Origin: CALGFH01 sp036003705
GTDB taxonomy: Bacteria; Actinomycetota; CALGFH01
Length of the DNA stretch: 49,912 nucleotides
NCBI GenBank assembly: GCA_036003705.1
Contig: DASYSE010000081.1
Location: 1-49,912, forward strand
Direction of reading: 5' to 3'
Shown here: piece after piece, positions 14,341-22,729 of the stretch
Numbering within the stretch: position 1 is the first letter of the stretch
Layout of the letters: the number at the start of each line of letters is the position of its first letter
Made by a program: the position numbers and the translations under genes
Notes under the pieces: generated by a model
Databases searched by the model: none
What the model saw: only the letters and a program-made list of their open reading frames with translations
What the model was told of the DNA's origin: nothing

Positions 14341-14793
14341 ATGCTCATCGATGACGTGCAGCAGGCGATGTTCCAGGCGATGAAGGCGCGGCGGGGCGAG
14401 GAGACGGCGGCGCTGCGGCTGGCGCTCTCGGCGCTCAAGTCGGCGGCGATCGAGGCCCGAGCGGAGCTGTCGGACGAGGAGGCCGTCGCCGTGCTGCAGC
14501 GGGAGGCCCGCAAGCGCCGGGAGGCCGAGCAGGCCTACCGGGACGCCGGGCGGACCGAGCGGGCCGAGCGGGAGGCGTACGAGCGCTCGGTGATCGGCCG
14601 GTTCCTGCCGGCCAGCCTGGAGCCGGCCGAGCTGGCCCGGCTGGTCGACCAGGCGGTCGCGGCCTCGGGAGCCAGCGGCCCCAAGGAGCTCGGCAAGGTC
14701 ATGGGCCGGCTGATGCCGCAGGTCAAGGGCCGAGCCAACGGCAACGAGGTCCGCCGCCTGGTGCTCGAGCGCCTCGGCGGTTCGGCCGGCTAG
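14341..14793 (+). CDS. GatB/YqeY domain protein
   Basis: A 150-residue protein of the YqeY family, related to the tail of GatB, the tRNA-amidotransferase subunit. It shows MFQAMKARRGEETAALRLAL, then ALKSAAIEARAELSDEEAVAVLQREARKRREAEQAYRDAGR, GRFLPASLEPAELARLVDQAV and KELGKVMGRLMPQVKGRANG. The family binds tRNA-like ligands in the GatB context, but free-standing YqeY has no proven function. The start appears leaderless. Its stop overlaps the stop of the convergent PBP gene by 3 bp, so there is no room for a terminator between them. Confidence 0.9.
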   Translation: MLIDDVQQAMFQAMKARRGEETAALRLALSALKSAAIEARAELSDEEAVAVLQREARKRREAEQAYRDAGRTERAEREAYERSVIGRFLPASLEPAELARLVDQAVAASGASGPKELGKVMGRLMPQVKGRANGNEVRRLVLERLGGSAG

Positions 14794-17216
14794 CCTTTGC
14801 GGCCCACCACCAGGGTGACGTAGGAGCCCTTCGGCAGCATGCTGCCGGGGCCTGGGCTCTGGGCGACCACCCGGCCAGTGGGGCCGCTGGTGTAGGTGAC
14901 GACGGAGGTCAGCCCTCTGGCGGCCAGCAGCGCCTTGGCCACGCTGGCCTGGAGGCCGACCACCCCGGGCACGACCACGTCCCCGCCCGTCCTGCCGCTG
15001 GAGACCGCCAGGTACACGGTGCTGCCCTGGCGCAGCCGGGTACCGGCACGCGGGCCTTGGCGGACCACCAGGCCCTTGGGCTGGGCGCTGGCGACCTGCC
15101 TGGCCTGGCTGCGGAAGCCGGCCCGGGCCAGGATGGCCTGGGCGGCCTTCTGCGACAGGCCGACCACGTCGGGCACACCCACCTGCGGTGGGGGCGGGGG
15201 TGGAGGGGCCGCCGGGAACCCGACGATCGGCTCGCCGGCCAGGGCGGCCTCCATGAAGTTCTTGAAGATGACCGCTGGGAAGGTCCCGCCGTACACGGGC
15301 CCGCCCTGCCACTGGGTGTACATCGACACCCGCCTGGCCCGGAAGCCGACCCAGACCGAGGTCGACAGCTGGGGGGTGAACCCGGAGAAGAAGGCGCTCT
15401 TGTTCTCCTGGGCGCTGCCGGTCTTGCCGGCCACCGGCCGGGCACCCAGCGATGCCCGGTGGCCGGTTCCGCCGGTGATGACCCCGCGCAGCATGGCCAC
15501 GGTACGGGTGGAGATCTTCTCGTTGATGACCCGCTTGCAGTCGGGCCTGTTCTCGATCAGCGGCTTGCGCTCGCCCGGCGCCACCACCTTGGTGATCGAG
15601 TACGGCGCGCAGCGGACGCCCCGGTTGGCCAGCACGCCGAAGGCGCCGGCCATGTCGAGGACCGAGACCTCCCTCGCCCCGAGGACCAGGGAGCACACGT
15701 TCCAGCCCGCGTACGCCTTGGAGCCGCGGGGCGGGATGTTGGTGATGCCCATCCGGCGGGCGACCTCGACCGCCGCCGACGGGCCGACCTTCACCGCGAG
15801 CTGGGCGAACCAGGTGTTCACCGAGTTGGCCGTGGCCCCGTACATGTTGTAGATACCGGCGCTGGAATCGCCGGCGTTGCCCGGGCTCCAGGGGCCGTCC
15901 GGGCCGGCGCAGCGGCGGTCGTGGATGGTGATCCGGGCCGGGCCGGCCATCACGATCCCGGGTGAGATGCCCTTCTCGAGGGCGGCGACGACAAAGAACA
16001 TCTTGAACGCCGACCCCGGCTGGAAGCCGCTGCCGCCCTGGCCGGTGGCCAGGTCGACCTGGGACCTCTTGAAGCTCTTGCCCCCGTAGAGGGCGACGAT
16101 CCGGCCGGTGCTCGGCTCGACGCTGGCCAGCGCACCGGCCGGGTCCCCGCGGAACTGGTCCATGGAGGCCCCGACCGCCCTGGCGGCCATCGCCTGCTTG
16201 GGCCCCTGGAGGGTGGTGTAGATGCGCAGGCCGCCCTGGAACACCTTGCGCTTGCGCTCGTCGGTGCCGACCTTCCCGAGGGCCTTGTTGTACCTGGTGT
16301 CGTTGAGCAGCTGGTCGACGATGTAACGCTCGAAGTAGGGCTGGCGGCGCGGCGGCGTGTACAGCGTGACCCGGAGCTTCTCCTTCTTGGCGGCGGCGAC
16401 GTCCTTGGTCGAGGCGAAGCCGAGCTCGTGCATGCGGTCGAGGACCAGGTTGCGCCGCTGGAGGTTGGCGTTCTTGCTGGTCGGCTTGAAGCGCTCGGGG
16501 GCGGCGATGGTCGCCGCCAGGGAGGCCGCCTCGGAGAGGCTCACGAACTTGATCGACGTGTTGTCGAAGTAGTGCTGGGCGGCGGTGGCGATGCCGTAGA
16601 CGCCCTCGCCGAAGTAGGCCTGGTTGAGGTAGTACGCGAGGATCTGGTCCTTGCTGTAGCGCCGCTCCAGCTCGACCGCGTACATGGCCTCGCGCAGCTT
16701 GCGGTCGATGGTCCGCGAGTTGCCGGTGACGGTGAGCTTGACCAGCTGCTGGGTGAGGGTGCTGCCGCCCTGGGCGATCCGGCCGGAGCGGAGGTCGGTG
16801 ACCGCGGCCCGGGCGATGCCCCTGAAGTCGACCCCGCTGTGCTGGAAGAACCGGTCGTCCTCGATGGCCACGACGGCGTCGCGGACCCGCTTGGGGACAT
16901 CCTTGAGCTTGACCACCTTGCGGTTCTCGTCCAGCCACAGGGTGGCGAGGGCGGTCTTGCCGTCGGCGGCGTAGATGACCGACCGCTGCGCCGGGTCGGG
17001 CAGCGCCTCCTTCAGCGGCGGCACGTCCCCGAGCTTCTTGGCGGTGTCCCTGGCCAGGCCGCCCGCCGGCACCACCAGCGGGAGCAGGGCCACGCTGGCG
17101 ACCACGGAGACGGCGGCGATCAGGGCGACGATCAGCACCAGCCGACCACCCATCACGGAGACTGCACGACCGCGGGACAGACGGGCTGGCGGCGCGGGAA
17201 TCGGGGCGTCGGCCAT
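14790..17216 (-). CDS. Class A penicillin-binding protein with two PASTA domains (PonA2-like)
   Basis: An 808-residue bifunctional peptidoglycan synthase. A membrane anchor spans about residues 24-50. The glycosyltransferase domain has Glu119 in EDDRFFQH and GGSTLTQQLVK. The transpeptidase domain has the SxxK motif at Ser402-Lys405 (GSAFK), SVN at 465-467 and KTG at 598-600. Then comes an eight-proline linker and two PASTA domains (VPDVVGLSQKAAQAILARAG and VPGVVGLQASVAKALL). This layout equals actinobacterial PonA2. ATG 17216 has no Shine-Dalgarno but lies close behind a good promoter, so the leader is very short. PASTA domains bind peptidoglycan or muropeptides and localise the enzyme. Confidence 0.93.
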   Translation of the reverse strand: MADAPIPAPPARLSRGRAVSVMGGRLVLIVALIAAVSVVASVALLPLVVPAGGLARDTAKKLGDVPPLKEALPDPAQRSVIYAADGKTALATLWLDENRKVVKLKDVPKRVRDAVVAIEDDRFFQHSGVDFRGIARAAVTDLRSGRIAQGGSTLTQQLVKLTVTGNSRTIDRKLREAMYAVELERRYSKDQILAYYLNQAYFGEGVYGIATAAQHYFDNTSIKFVSLSEAASLAATIAAPERFKPTSKNANLQRRNLVLDRMHELGFASTKDVAAAKKEKLRVTLYTPPRRQPYFERYIVDQLLNDTRYNKALGKVGTDERKRKVFQGGLRIYTTLQGPKQAMAARAVGASMDQFRGDPAGALASVEPSTGRIVALYGGKSFKRSQVDLATGQGGSGFQPGSAFKMFFVVAALEKGISPGIVMAGPARITIHDRRCAGPDGPWSPGNAGDSSAGIYNMYGATANSVNTWFAQLAVKVGPSAAVEVARRMGITNIPPRGSKAYAGWNVCSLVLGAREVSVLDMAGAFGVLANRGVRCAPYSITKVVAPGERKPLIENRPDCKRVINEKISTRTVAMLRGVITGGTGHRASLGARPVAGKTGSAQENKSAFFSGFTPQLSTSVWVGFRARRVSMYTQWQGGPVYGGTFPAVIFKNFMEAALAGEPIVGFPAAPPPPPPPQVGVPDVVGLSQKAAQAILARAGFRSQARQVASAQPKGLVVRQGPRAGTRLRQGSTVYLAVSSGRTGGDVVVPGVVGLQASVAKALLAARGLTSVVTYTSGPTGRVVAQSPGPGSMLPKGSYVTLVVGRKG

Positions 17217-17227
17217 GCTGAGCGGAT

Positions 17228-17256
17228 GATATAGGGTGGCCGATCGGCAGGGGCAA
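17228..17256 (-). promoter_or_regulatory. Sigma-70-type promoter of the PBP gene
   Basis: On the minus strand, TTGCCC (17256-17251) and TATATC (17233-17228) are separated by 17 nt. The predicted start of transcription falls about 5 nt before the ATG at 17216, which agrees with the lack of a ribosome site there. The divergent MscS gene starts 37-77 bp away. Confidence 0.6.
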
Positions 17257-17292
17257 ACCGTCGCTCGAACGTTATGGGGAGGCTGTGCGCCG

Positions 17293-18165
17293 GTGGTCAA
17301 GCGAGCGCTCGCCAGTGTCCTCGACCCGGCGAGCTTGCTGTCGCTGGAGGGCCTGGCCGACTCGTTCCGGCAGTTCGGCGAGGGGTTCGTCCGGCGGCTG
17401 CCGTACCTGCTGGCCGCCACCATCGCCATCTTGCTCACCGTGCTGGTGGCGCGGGTCGTGCGACGGGGGGTCGAAGGGGCGCTGCGGCGCACCGAGGCCG
17501 AGCGGTATGTCCGGGTCGTGGTGGCCACGCTGGCCTTCTACGGCGTGGTCGCGGTCGGGCTGGTCGTCGCCCTCTCGCTCGGCGGGGTCAACCTCGGGGT
17601 GCTGGTCGGCAGCCTCGGCCTGGCCACCGTCGCCCTCGGGTTCGCCCTCCAGGACATCGTCAGCAACTTCACCGCCGGCATCGTCCTGCTGCTGGAGCAC
17701 CCGTTCACCGAGGGCGACCAGATCGCCATCGACGGGGCCGAGGGGGAGGTGGAGGAGATCCGGGTCAGGGCCACCCGGCTGCGCGCCCCCGACGGCCAGC
17801 TGGTCCTGGTGCCCAACAAGCTGCTGTTCACCCAGGTCCTGACCAACGCCACCGCGAGCATGCGCCGCCGGGTCGAGGTCCTGCTCGAGGTCCCGTACGG
17901 CCAGGACGCGGCGAGGGCCAGGGAGCTGCTGCTGGCCGCCGCCACCGGTGTCGACGGGGTCAGCGGCGACCCGGAGCCACGCCTGCTCACCCAGGACCTC
18001 GGCCACGGTGCCCGCAGCCTGCGCCTCTGGTTCTGGGTCGACTCCCGGACCGACGACCCGCTGCGGGTGCGCAGCCAGCTGCTGGAGGCGGCCGAGAAGC
18101 GCCTGGACGACGCCGGCATCTCCTTGGCCCTGCCTGATGCGGAGCCGCCGCCGCCGCGTTTCTGA
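17293..18165 (+). CDS. Small-conductance mechanosensitive channel (MscS family)
   Basis: A 290-residue MscS-type channel that releases solutes on hypo-osmotic shock. Three membrane segments are visible: PYLLAATIAILLTVLVARVV, VVATLAFYGVVAVGLVVALSL, and the pore helix GVLVGSLGLATVALGFALQD followed by IVSNFTAGIVLLLEHPFTEGD. The beta domain (IDGAEGEVEEIRVRATRLRAPDGQLVLVPN, shown as the usual MscS pattern) and a C-terminal alpha/beta domain follow. The GTG at 17293 is chosen because GGGGAGG lies 9 nt upstream; an alternative GTG at 17236 would add 19 residues. It is divergent from the PBP gene. Confidence 0.9.
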   Translation: MVKRALASVLDPASLLSLEGLADSFRQFGEGFVRRLPYLLAATIAILLTVLVARVVRRGVEGALRRTEAERYVRVVVATLAFYGVVAVGLVVALSLGGVNLGVLVGSLGLATVALGFALQDIVSNFTAGIVLLLEHPFTEGDQIAIDGAEGEVEEIRVRATRLRAPDGQLVLVPNKLLFTQVLTNATASMRRRVEVLLEVPYGQDAARARELLLAAATGVDGVSGDPEPRLLTQDLGHGARSLRLWFWVDSRTDDPLRVRSQLLEAAEKRLDDAGISLALPDAEPPPPRF

Positions 18166-18194
18166 GCAGGTGACCAGGAGTCCGCTGCAGCCGA

Positions 18195-19346
18195 TCAGGC
18201 GAACAGGTGCTCGCCCAGCCTGCGGAGTCCGGGCAGGTCGTGCACGTCGTCGGCCAGCAGCGGGACCTGGACGACGCCGAGGCTGGGGACGCTGACCAGC
18301 AGCTCGCGGACGCGGCGCTGCTCGGCGGCGGCCAGGGCCTCCAGGCCGTCGTGCAGCTCCAGCAGGTCGGCGAGCAGGCGGCCGTCGGCCCCGGCGGCCA
18401 GCCGGCGTCGGGCGGCCTGGGGAACCTGGGGGACCGGGCCGGCGCGGTGGATGCGGTTGACGACCAGGGCGCCGAGCGGCATGCGGTCGGCGGCCAGGCG
18501 TCCCGCGAAGAAGGCGGCCTCGTGCAGGGCGGCCCCGTCGGGTGTCGCCACCACCACGAAGGCCGTGCTCGGGTGCTTGAGCTGGTCGTAGACGAGCCCG
18601 GCGCGCTCCTTGAAGCCGTCGTACATGCCCTCGAAGGCGGCGAAGAACTCGCCGACCTCGGCCAGCAGCTCGGAGCCGGTGACCCGCCTGACCATCTTGG
18701 TCATCGCCGTGGTCGCCAGGTTCAGGCCGCGCAGGTAGCCGCGCCCGATGCGCTGGGCAGGGGCGATGAGCAGGCGGAAGGCGCGGGCGTCGAGCAGCTC
18801 GTTGAGGTTGTCGGGGGCATCGAGGAAGTCGAGCGCCGAGCGGGTCGGCGGGGTGTCGACCACCAGCAGGTCGTAGCGGTGCGACTCGTGCAGCTCGTAC
18901 AGCTTCTCCATGGCCATGTACTCCTGGGTGCCGGCCAGGGTGGACGAAAGCCGCTGGTAGAAGCGGTTGGCCAGGATGCGGTCGACCTGCTCTTCGTCAC
19001 GGGCGTAGCGCTCGATCACCTCGTCGAAGGTCCGCCGCATGTCCAGCATCATCGCGTCCAGACTGCCCGGCCCGCCGGTGGGCAGCCCCTTGCCCTTGAC
19101 CGGTCTCGGGGCGTTGGCGAGCAGGTCGAGGCCGAGGGCCTGGGCGAGGCGGCGGGCCGGGTCGATGGTGAGCACGCAGGTGCGCCGGCCGGCCGCGGCC
19201 GCCCAGACGGCGACGGCGGCCGCGGTCGAGGTCTTGCCGACGCCCCCGGACCCGCAGCAGACGATGATCCGGGCCGAGCGGGCCAAGCCGGCCAGGGGCG
19301 AGGGTGAGCCCTTGACGTCAACCGCCACGCTCGATTGCCGGGTCAC
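18195..19346 (-). CDS. ArsA/Get3-family ATPase, subunit with GSGGVGKT loop
   Basis: A 383-residue ArsA-type ATPase. The P-loop CGSGGVGKTS (residues 31-40) has Ser where ArsA proteins normally have the signature lysine (GKGGVGKT). Other motifs are TIDPARRLAQALGL, DAMMLDMRRTFDEV, VVDTPPTRSALDFL (switch II) and LVVNRI. No arsenite-binding cysteines and no arsenic genes are nearby. Its GTG start overlaps the stop of the second ArsA gene (GTGA), so the two proteins are made together and likely form a heterodimer. Paired ArsA proteins next to whiB4 and ponA2 occur in mycobacteria (Rv3679/Rv3680, from memory), where they are tied to glycerol/stress physiology rather than arsenic. Confidence 0.88.
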   Translation of the reverse strand: MTRQSSVAVDVKGSPSPLAGLARSARIIVCCGSGGVGKTSTAAAVAVWAAAAGRRTCVLTIDPARRLAQALGLDLLANAPRPVKGKGLPTGGPGSLDAMMLDMRRTFDEVIERYARDEEQVDRILANRFYQRLSSTLAGTQEYMAMEKLYELHESHRYDLLVVDTPPTRSALDFLDAPDNLNELLDARAFRLLIAPAQRIGRGYLRGLNLATTAMTKMVRRVTGSELLAEVGEFFAAFEGMYDGFKERAGLVYDQLKHPSTAFVVVATPDGAALHEAAFFAGRLAADRMPLGALVVNRIHRAGPVPQVPQAARRRLAAGADGRLLADLLELHDGLEALAAAEQRRVRELLVSVPSLGVVQVPLLADDVHDLPGLRRLGEHLFA

Positions 19347-20368
19347 CCGCCGGCGCCCCCCACCGCCGCCCGCCGGGCCCGGCCGCGGGGTCGGACCTCC
19401 GGCTCCGCGGGGGCCAGGCGGTCGGCCAGGATGCGGATCTGCTCGGGACTGCCGGCCCCGTCGGCGAGGAACGGCAGCTCGACCATGGGCAGCCGGTCCA
19501 GTCCGGCCCGGAGCTCCTTGAGCATGCGTCGTTCCCGCGCCACCTGGCGCTGGCGGTCGCGGGCCTCGCCCAGCAGCGTCCCCAGGGCCGGCCCGTCCAG
19601 CTCCACCCCGGCCGCCGCGGCCGCCGCGCGCAGCGGGGCCGGGTCCTTGGCGAGGGCGGCGAGCCGGCCGGCCCGGCCCCCCAGCCGATCGCCGGTGACC
19701 CGGTTGGCGACCACCGCCGCCACCGGCAGCCCGGCCGCCCGCAGCGACACGACACCCTCCAGGGTCTCGGTCACCGGGAGCTCCTCGGGCAGGCAGGTCA
19801 GGACCACGGCGGTCCGCTCCGGGTTGTCGAGCAGGTCCCTGACCCGGTCGGCCTGGTGCCGGATGGGGCCGACCCGGGCGAGCTCGGCGACGGTCTGGGG
19901 GGCCCGCAGGAACGGCACCACCCTGCCGGTCGGCGGCGCGTCCAGCACCACCAGGTCATAGGCCTCCTGGGAATCCCGGGCCTGTCGGGTGGCCGCCTCC
20001 CAGACCTTGCCGACCAGCAGCACGTCCCCGAGGCCGGGGGCGGCGGCGGTGATGAAGCGGTTGAGATGAGCCCAGGTCAGCAGCCGGGCCAGGGGGGCGA
20101 AGCCGTATCGGGCCAGGTATTCGCGAAGGGACTCGTCTGGGTCGATGGCCAGGGCGTTGACCCGCTCGGCGACCCTGGCCTCCCGGTGGTCGAGCGACCG
20201 CCGGCCGAACAGCCCGGCGAGGCCCTGGCGACCCTCCACCTCGGCGACCAGCGTGCGCCTGCCCCGTAGCCCGGCGGCCACGGCGAGGCTGGCCGCGACC
20301 GTCGTCTTGCCGGTCCCGCCCTTGCCGGTGACCAGGAGCAGGCGGACCTGGTCCAGCGCGTCGAGCAT
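19343..20368 (-). CDS. ArsA/Get3-family ATPase, subunit with signature lysine
   Basis: A 341-residue ArsA-type ATPase with the full deviant Walker A TGKGGTGKTT (residues 14-23, signature Lys16), AEVEGRQGLAGLFG, VVLDAPPTGRVVPFL, and AAVVANRVTGD. The region FAPLARLLTWAHLNRFITAAAPG fits the Get3-like helical domain. It is encoded first in the pair, with its stop overlapping the start of the GSGGVGKT subunit. One complete and one altered active site suggest an asymmetric heterodimer. ATG 20368 is chosen as the start of homology; a TACGAT box ends 9 nt upstream, so the leader must be extremely short. It is divergent from the NfeD gene. Confidence 0.88.
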   Translation of the reverse strand: MLDALDQVRLLLVTGKGGTGKTTVAASLAVAAGLRGRRTLVAEVEGRQGLAGLFGRRSLDHREARVAERVNALAIDPDESLREYLARYGFAPLARLLTWAHLNRFITAAAPGLGDVLLVGKVWEAATRQARDSQEAYDLVVLDAPPTGRVVPFLRAPQTVAELARVGPIRHQADRVRDLLDNPERTAVVLTCLPEELPVTETLEGVVSLRAAGLPVAAVVANRVTGDRLGGRAGRLAALAKDPAPLRAAAAAAGVELDGPALGTLLGEARDRQRQVARERRMLKELRAGLDRLPMVELPFLADGAGSPEQIRILADRLAPAEPEVRPRGRARRAAVGGAGG

Positions 20369-20436
20369 GGTCGCGCCATCGTAGCCGGCCCCGCCAGGCG
20401 TGGCGCGGCACGAGGCGGCCAGGGACAATGGGCGCG

Positions 20437-21750
20437 ATGCGACGAGCCGCCTCCCTCCTGTGCCTCGCCGGTGCGCTGCTGGCCACCCTGGGGCTGCTGC
20501 CCGCCCACGCCCAGGAACGCGCCCGGGACGGCGGTCCGGTCGTCGAGGTGTTCGAGGCGTCCGGGGTGCTGGACGCCAGCGTGCTCGGGGCGCTCCGCCA
20601 CGACCTGGCCGGGGCCCAGCGCCGGGGAGCGGAGGTGTTCCTCATCCAGGTGTCGAGCTTCGGCGGCCTGGGGGTCGACCCGGGCGAGGTACGGCGAGCG
20701 GTGGCCGAGGCAGAGGTGCCGGTGGCGCTGTGGGTCGGTCCGCGCGCCGCCGAAGCCGCTGGCACGGCGACGTTCCTGCTCTCGGGGGCCGATGTCGTCG
20801 CGGTTTCCAGGGACGCACGGGTCGGCCCCGCCCTGCCGGCCGAGCTCGGCCGTGGCCGCGACCCGGTCGCCGAGGCGGCGCTGTTCGCCGGCTCGGGCCT
20901 GCCGGCGGCGGTCGAGCGATCGTCGCTGGTCGGGGCCGCCGCCGAGGCGGCCGGGCTGGCCGACTACCAGGCCGAGTCCCTGCCCGACGCGGTGCGCCGG
21001 CTCGACGGCCGGACGGCGGACGGCAACCTGCTGGACGTGACCGGCTTCCGGGTCCGCTTCCTGTCCCGCTCCCTGCTCGACCGGGTCCGGCACGGCCTGG
21101 CCAACCCGACCCTTGCCTACCTGCTGCTCCTGGCCGCGGCCGCCTGCCTTGCCTTCGAGTGGTTCCAGCCCGGGTTCGGGGTCGCCGGCGCCGCCGGGGT
21201 GGCCTGCGCCCTGCTGGCCGCGTTCTCGCTGGCCGTCCTGCCCACCAACTGGCTGGCCCTTGCCGTGCTGCTGGCCGGGCAGGCCCTGTTCACCGTCGAC
21301 GCCGCCATGGGCGGGCTCGGCCTGGGAACGGCCGGTGCGGCCGCACTCACCGCCGCCGGCTCCTGGTGGCTGTTCGCCAGCCCCTCACCGCTGCTCCGGG
21401 TCGACGGCCGGCTGGCCGTCCTCGGGGTGCTGTGGTCGCTGGCCTGGTTCGTGGTGATCCTGACCGTGATCCTGCGTTCCCAGCGCCAGCCCGCGATGGG
21501 CACCCAGGCCCTGGTCGGCTCGCGCGGGGTCGTGCGCAGCATGCTCAACCCCGGCGGCATCGTCGTGGTCGACGGGGCCATGTGGCGGGCCAGGCTGGCC
21601 GCGGGCGACGGCAGCCTCGGCACCGGGCAGCGGATCCGGGTCGCGGCCGTGGTCGACGGCGTCCTCCAGGTCGAGCCGGAGGACCCGGCCGCCGTCCGCC
21701 CCTCCCGCCGCCGCGGTCGCCGGGTCGCCGAGCCTGCCGGCCATGAGTAG
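20437..21750 (+). CDS. NfeD-family membrane protein with ClpP-like domain
   Basis: A 437-residue long-form NfeD. A signal peptide (MRRAASLLCLAGALLATLGL, cleaved after AHA) precedes a ClpP/SppA-like domain (about 35-220) with IQVSSFGGLGVDPGEV, PVALWVGPRAAEAAGTATFLL and VSRDARVGPA. Four or five membrane helices follow (220-350), then a C-terminal OB-fold NfeD domain (GTQALVGSRGVV...DGAMWRARLAAGD). The residue equivalent to the nucleophile Ser is not obvious (GTATFLL where GA/SY-like is usual), so proteolysis is uncertain. The ATG at 20437 has AGGGA 10 nt upstream; 20428 is an alternative. NfeD partners stomatin-like SPFH proteins, and one is encoded two genes downstream. Confidence 0.85.
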   Translation: MRRAASLLCLAGALLATLGLLPAHAQERARDGGPVVEVFEASGVLDASVLGALRHDLAGAQRRGAEVFLIQVSSFGGLGVDPGEVRRAVAEAEVPVALWVGPRAAEAAGTATFLLSGADVVAVSRDARVGPALPAELGRGRDPVAEAALFAGSGLPAAVERSSLVGAAAEAAGLADYQAESLPDAVRRLDGRTADGNLLDVTGFRVRFLSRSLLDRVRHGLANPTLAYLLLLAAAACLAFEWFQPGFGVAGAAGVACALLAAFSLAVLPTNWLALAVLLAGQALFTVDAAMGGLGLGTAGAAALTAAGSWWLFASPSPLLRVDGRLAVLGVLWSLAWFVVILTVILRSQRQPAMGTQALVGSRGVVRSMLNPGGIVVVDGAMWRARLAAGDGSLGTGQRIRVAAVVDGVLQVEPEDPAAVRPSRRRGRRVAEPAGHE

Positions 21751-22684
21751 GCGGGAGCAGACCAGGAACCGTCCTGGTGGCGCCCCGGCCAGCCGGTCGG
21801 GCATTCCCGACCGCCGCCTGGTCGCCGTGCAGCTGGTCGTCGGGCTGGCCGTCTGCGCCTTCGGCTGGGGGGTCAGCCTCGCCGGCGTCGAGCCGTTCCG
21901 CGGCTACTGGTTCGACCTGGTCTGGACCGGCTACATCCTGGCCGCCGACGCGATCGTGTGGGCGAGGGCCGGCCGCTCCCTGCTGCACGGCGGCGGCTGG
22001 CGGCTGGTCGCCATGTTCGCCCTCAGCGCGCCCTTCTGGTGGGCCTTCGAGATCGCCAACTGGCGGCTGGAGAACTGGGACTACATCGGCGCCGAGAGCT
22101 TCGCCGGCCCGGCGCGGATGCCGCTGAAGACCCTCTCCTTCATGTTCGTGCTCCCGGCGCTGGCCGAGTCGCGCGACCTGCTCCGGTCCTTCGTCCGCCT
22201 GCCGCACCCGCCGGCCATCCCGCTGCCGGCATGGACCGCCACCGCCCTCGTCGTGCTCGGTCTGGTGTGCGTGCCGCTGCTCTACCTCTTCCCGGACCAG
22301 ACCTTCCCGCTGGTCTGGCTGGCGCCACTCGCCGTCCTGGACGCGATCGCCGACCTGCGCGGCCGGCCGAGCATCCTCGCGCTGGTCCGCGAGGGCCGGG
22401 CGGGGCCGGTGCTGCTGCTGGCCGTTGCCGGTCTTGGCACCGGGATCCTGTGGGAGCTGTGGAACTGGGGGGCGCTGCCCTTCTGGCAGTACCGCATCCC
22501 CTACGTCGGCTTCTGGCCGGTGTTCGAGATGCCGATCCTCGGCTACCTTGGCTATCCGCCGTTCATCCTCGCCGCGGACGCGTTCTGCCGCCTGGTCACC
22601 GGCGGCCCGGGTGGCCTCACCGAGAGCCCGGTCACCGACCTCGGCGAATCCGGCCCCGCCCTCCCACATCCTGTGACAAACTAA
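21743..22684 (+). CDS. Multi-pass membrane protein of unknown function
   Basis: A 313-residue protein whose ATG overlaps the end of the NfeD gene by 8 bp. About seven hydrophobic segments are visible, including LVAVQLVVGLAVCAFGWGVS, YWFDLVWTGYILAADAIVW, LVAMFALSAPFWWAFEIANW, ALVVLGLVCVPLLYLFP and VLLLLAVAGLGTGILWELWNW. Conserved-looking aromatic motifs FWWAFEIANWRLENWDY and ELWNWGALPFWQYRIPYVG, with many Trp and acidic residues in membrane borders, suggest a defined family, but I do not recognise it. It sits between nfeD and the SPFH gene, so it may act in the same membrane microdomain system. The C-terminus is polar. Confidence 0.75.
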   Translation: MSRREQTRNRPGGAPASRSGIPDRRLVAVQLVVGLAVCAFGWGVSLAGVEPFRGYWFDLVWTGYILAADAIVWARAGRSLLHGGGWRLVAMFALSAPFWWAFEIANWRLENWDYIGAESFAGPARMPLKTLSFMFVLPALAESRDLLRSFVRLPHPPAIPLPAWTATALVVLGLVCVPLLYLFPDQTFPLVWLAPLAVLDAIADLRGRPSILALVREGRAGPVLLLAVAGLGTGILWELWNWGALPFWQYRIPYVGFWPVFEMPILGYLGYPPFILAADAFCRLVTGGPGGLTESPVTDLGESGPALPHPVTN

Positions 22685-22729
22685 GCACAGCGTTCCGGAA
22701 TCGGACGACCTGGACGGGAGGGACAGGCC

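Noticed and set aside
18195..20368. Arsenic resistance operon
   Set aside because: No arsB, arsC, arsD or arsR and no metal-binding cysteines in the ATPases; the paired ArsA type is a separate actinobacterial family.
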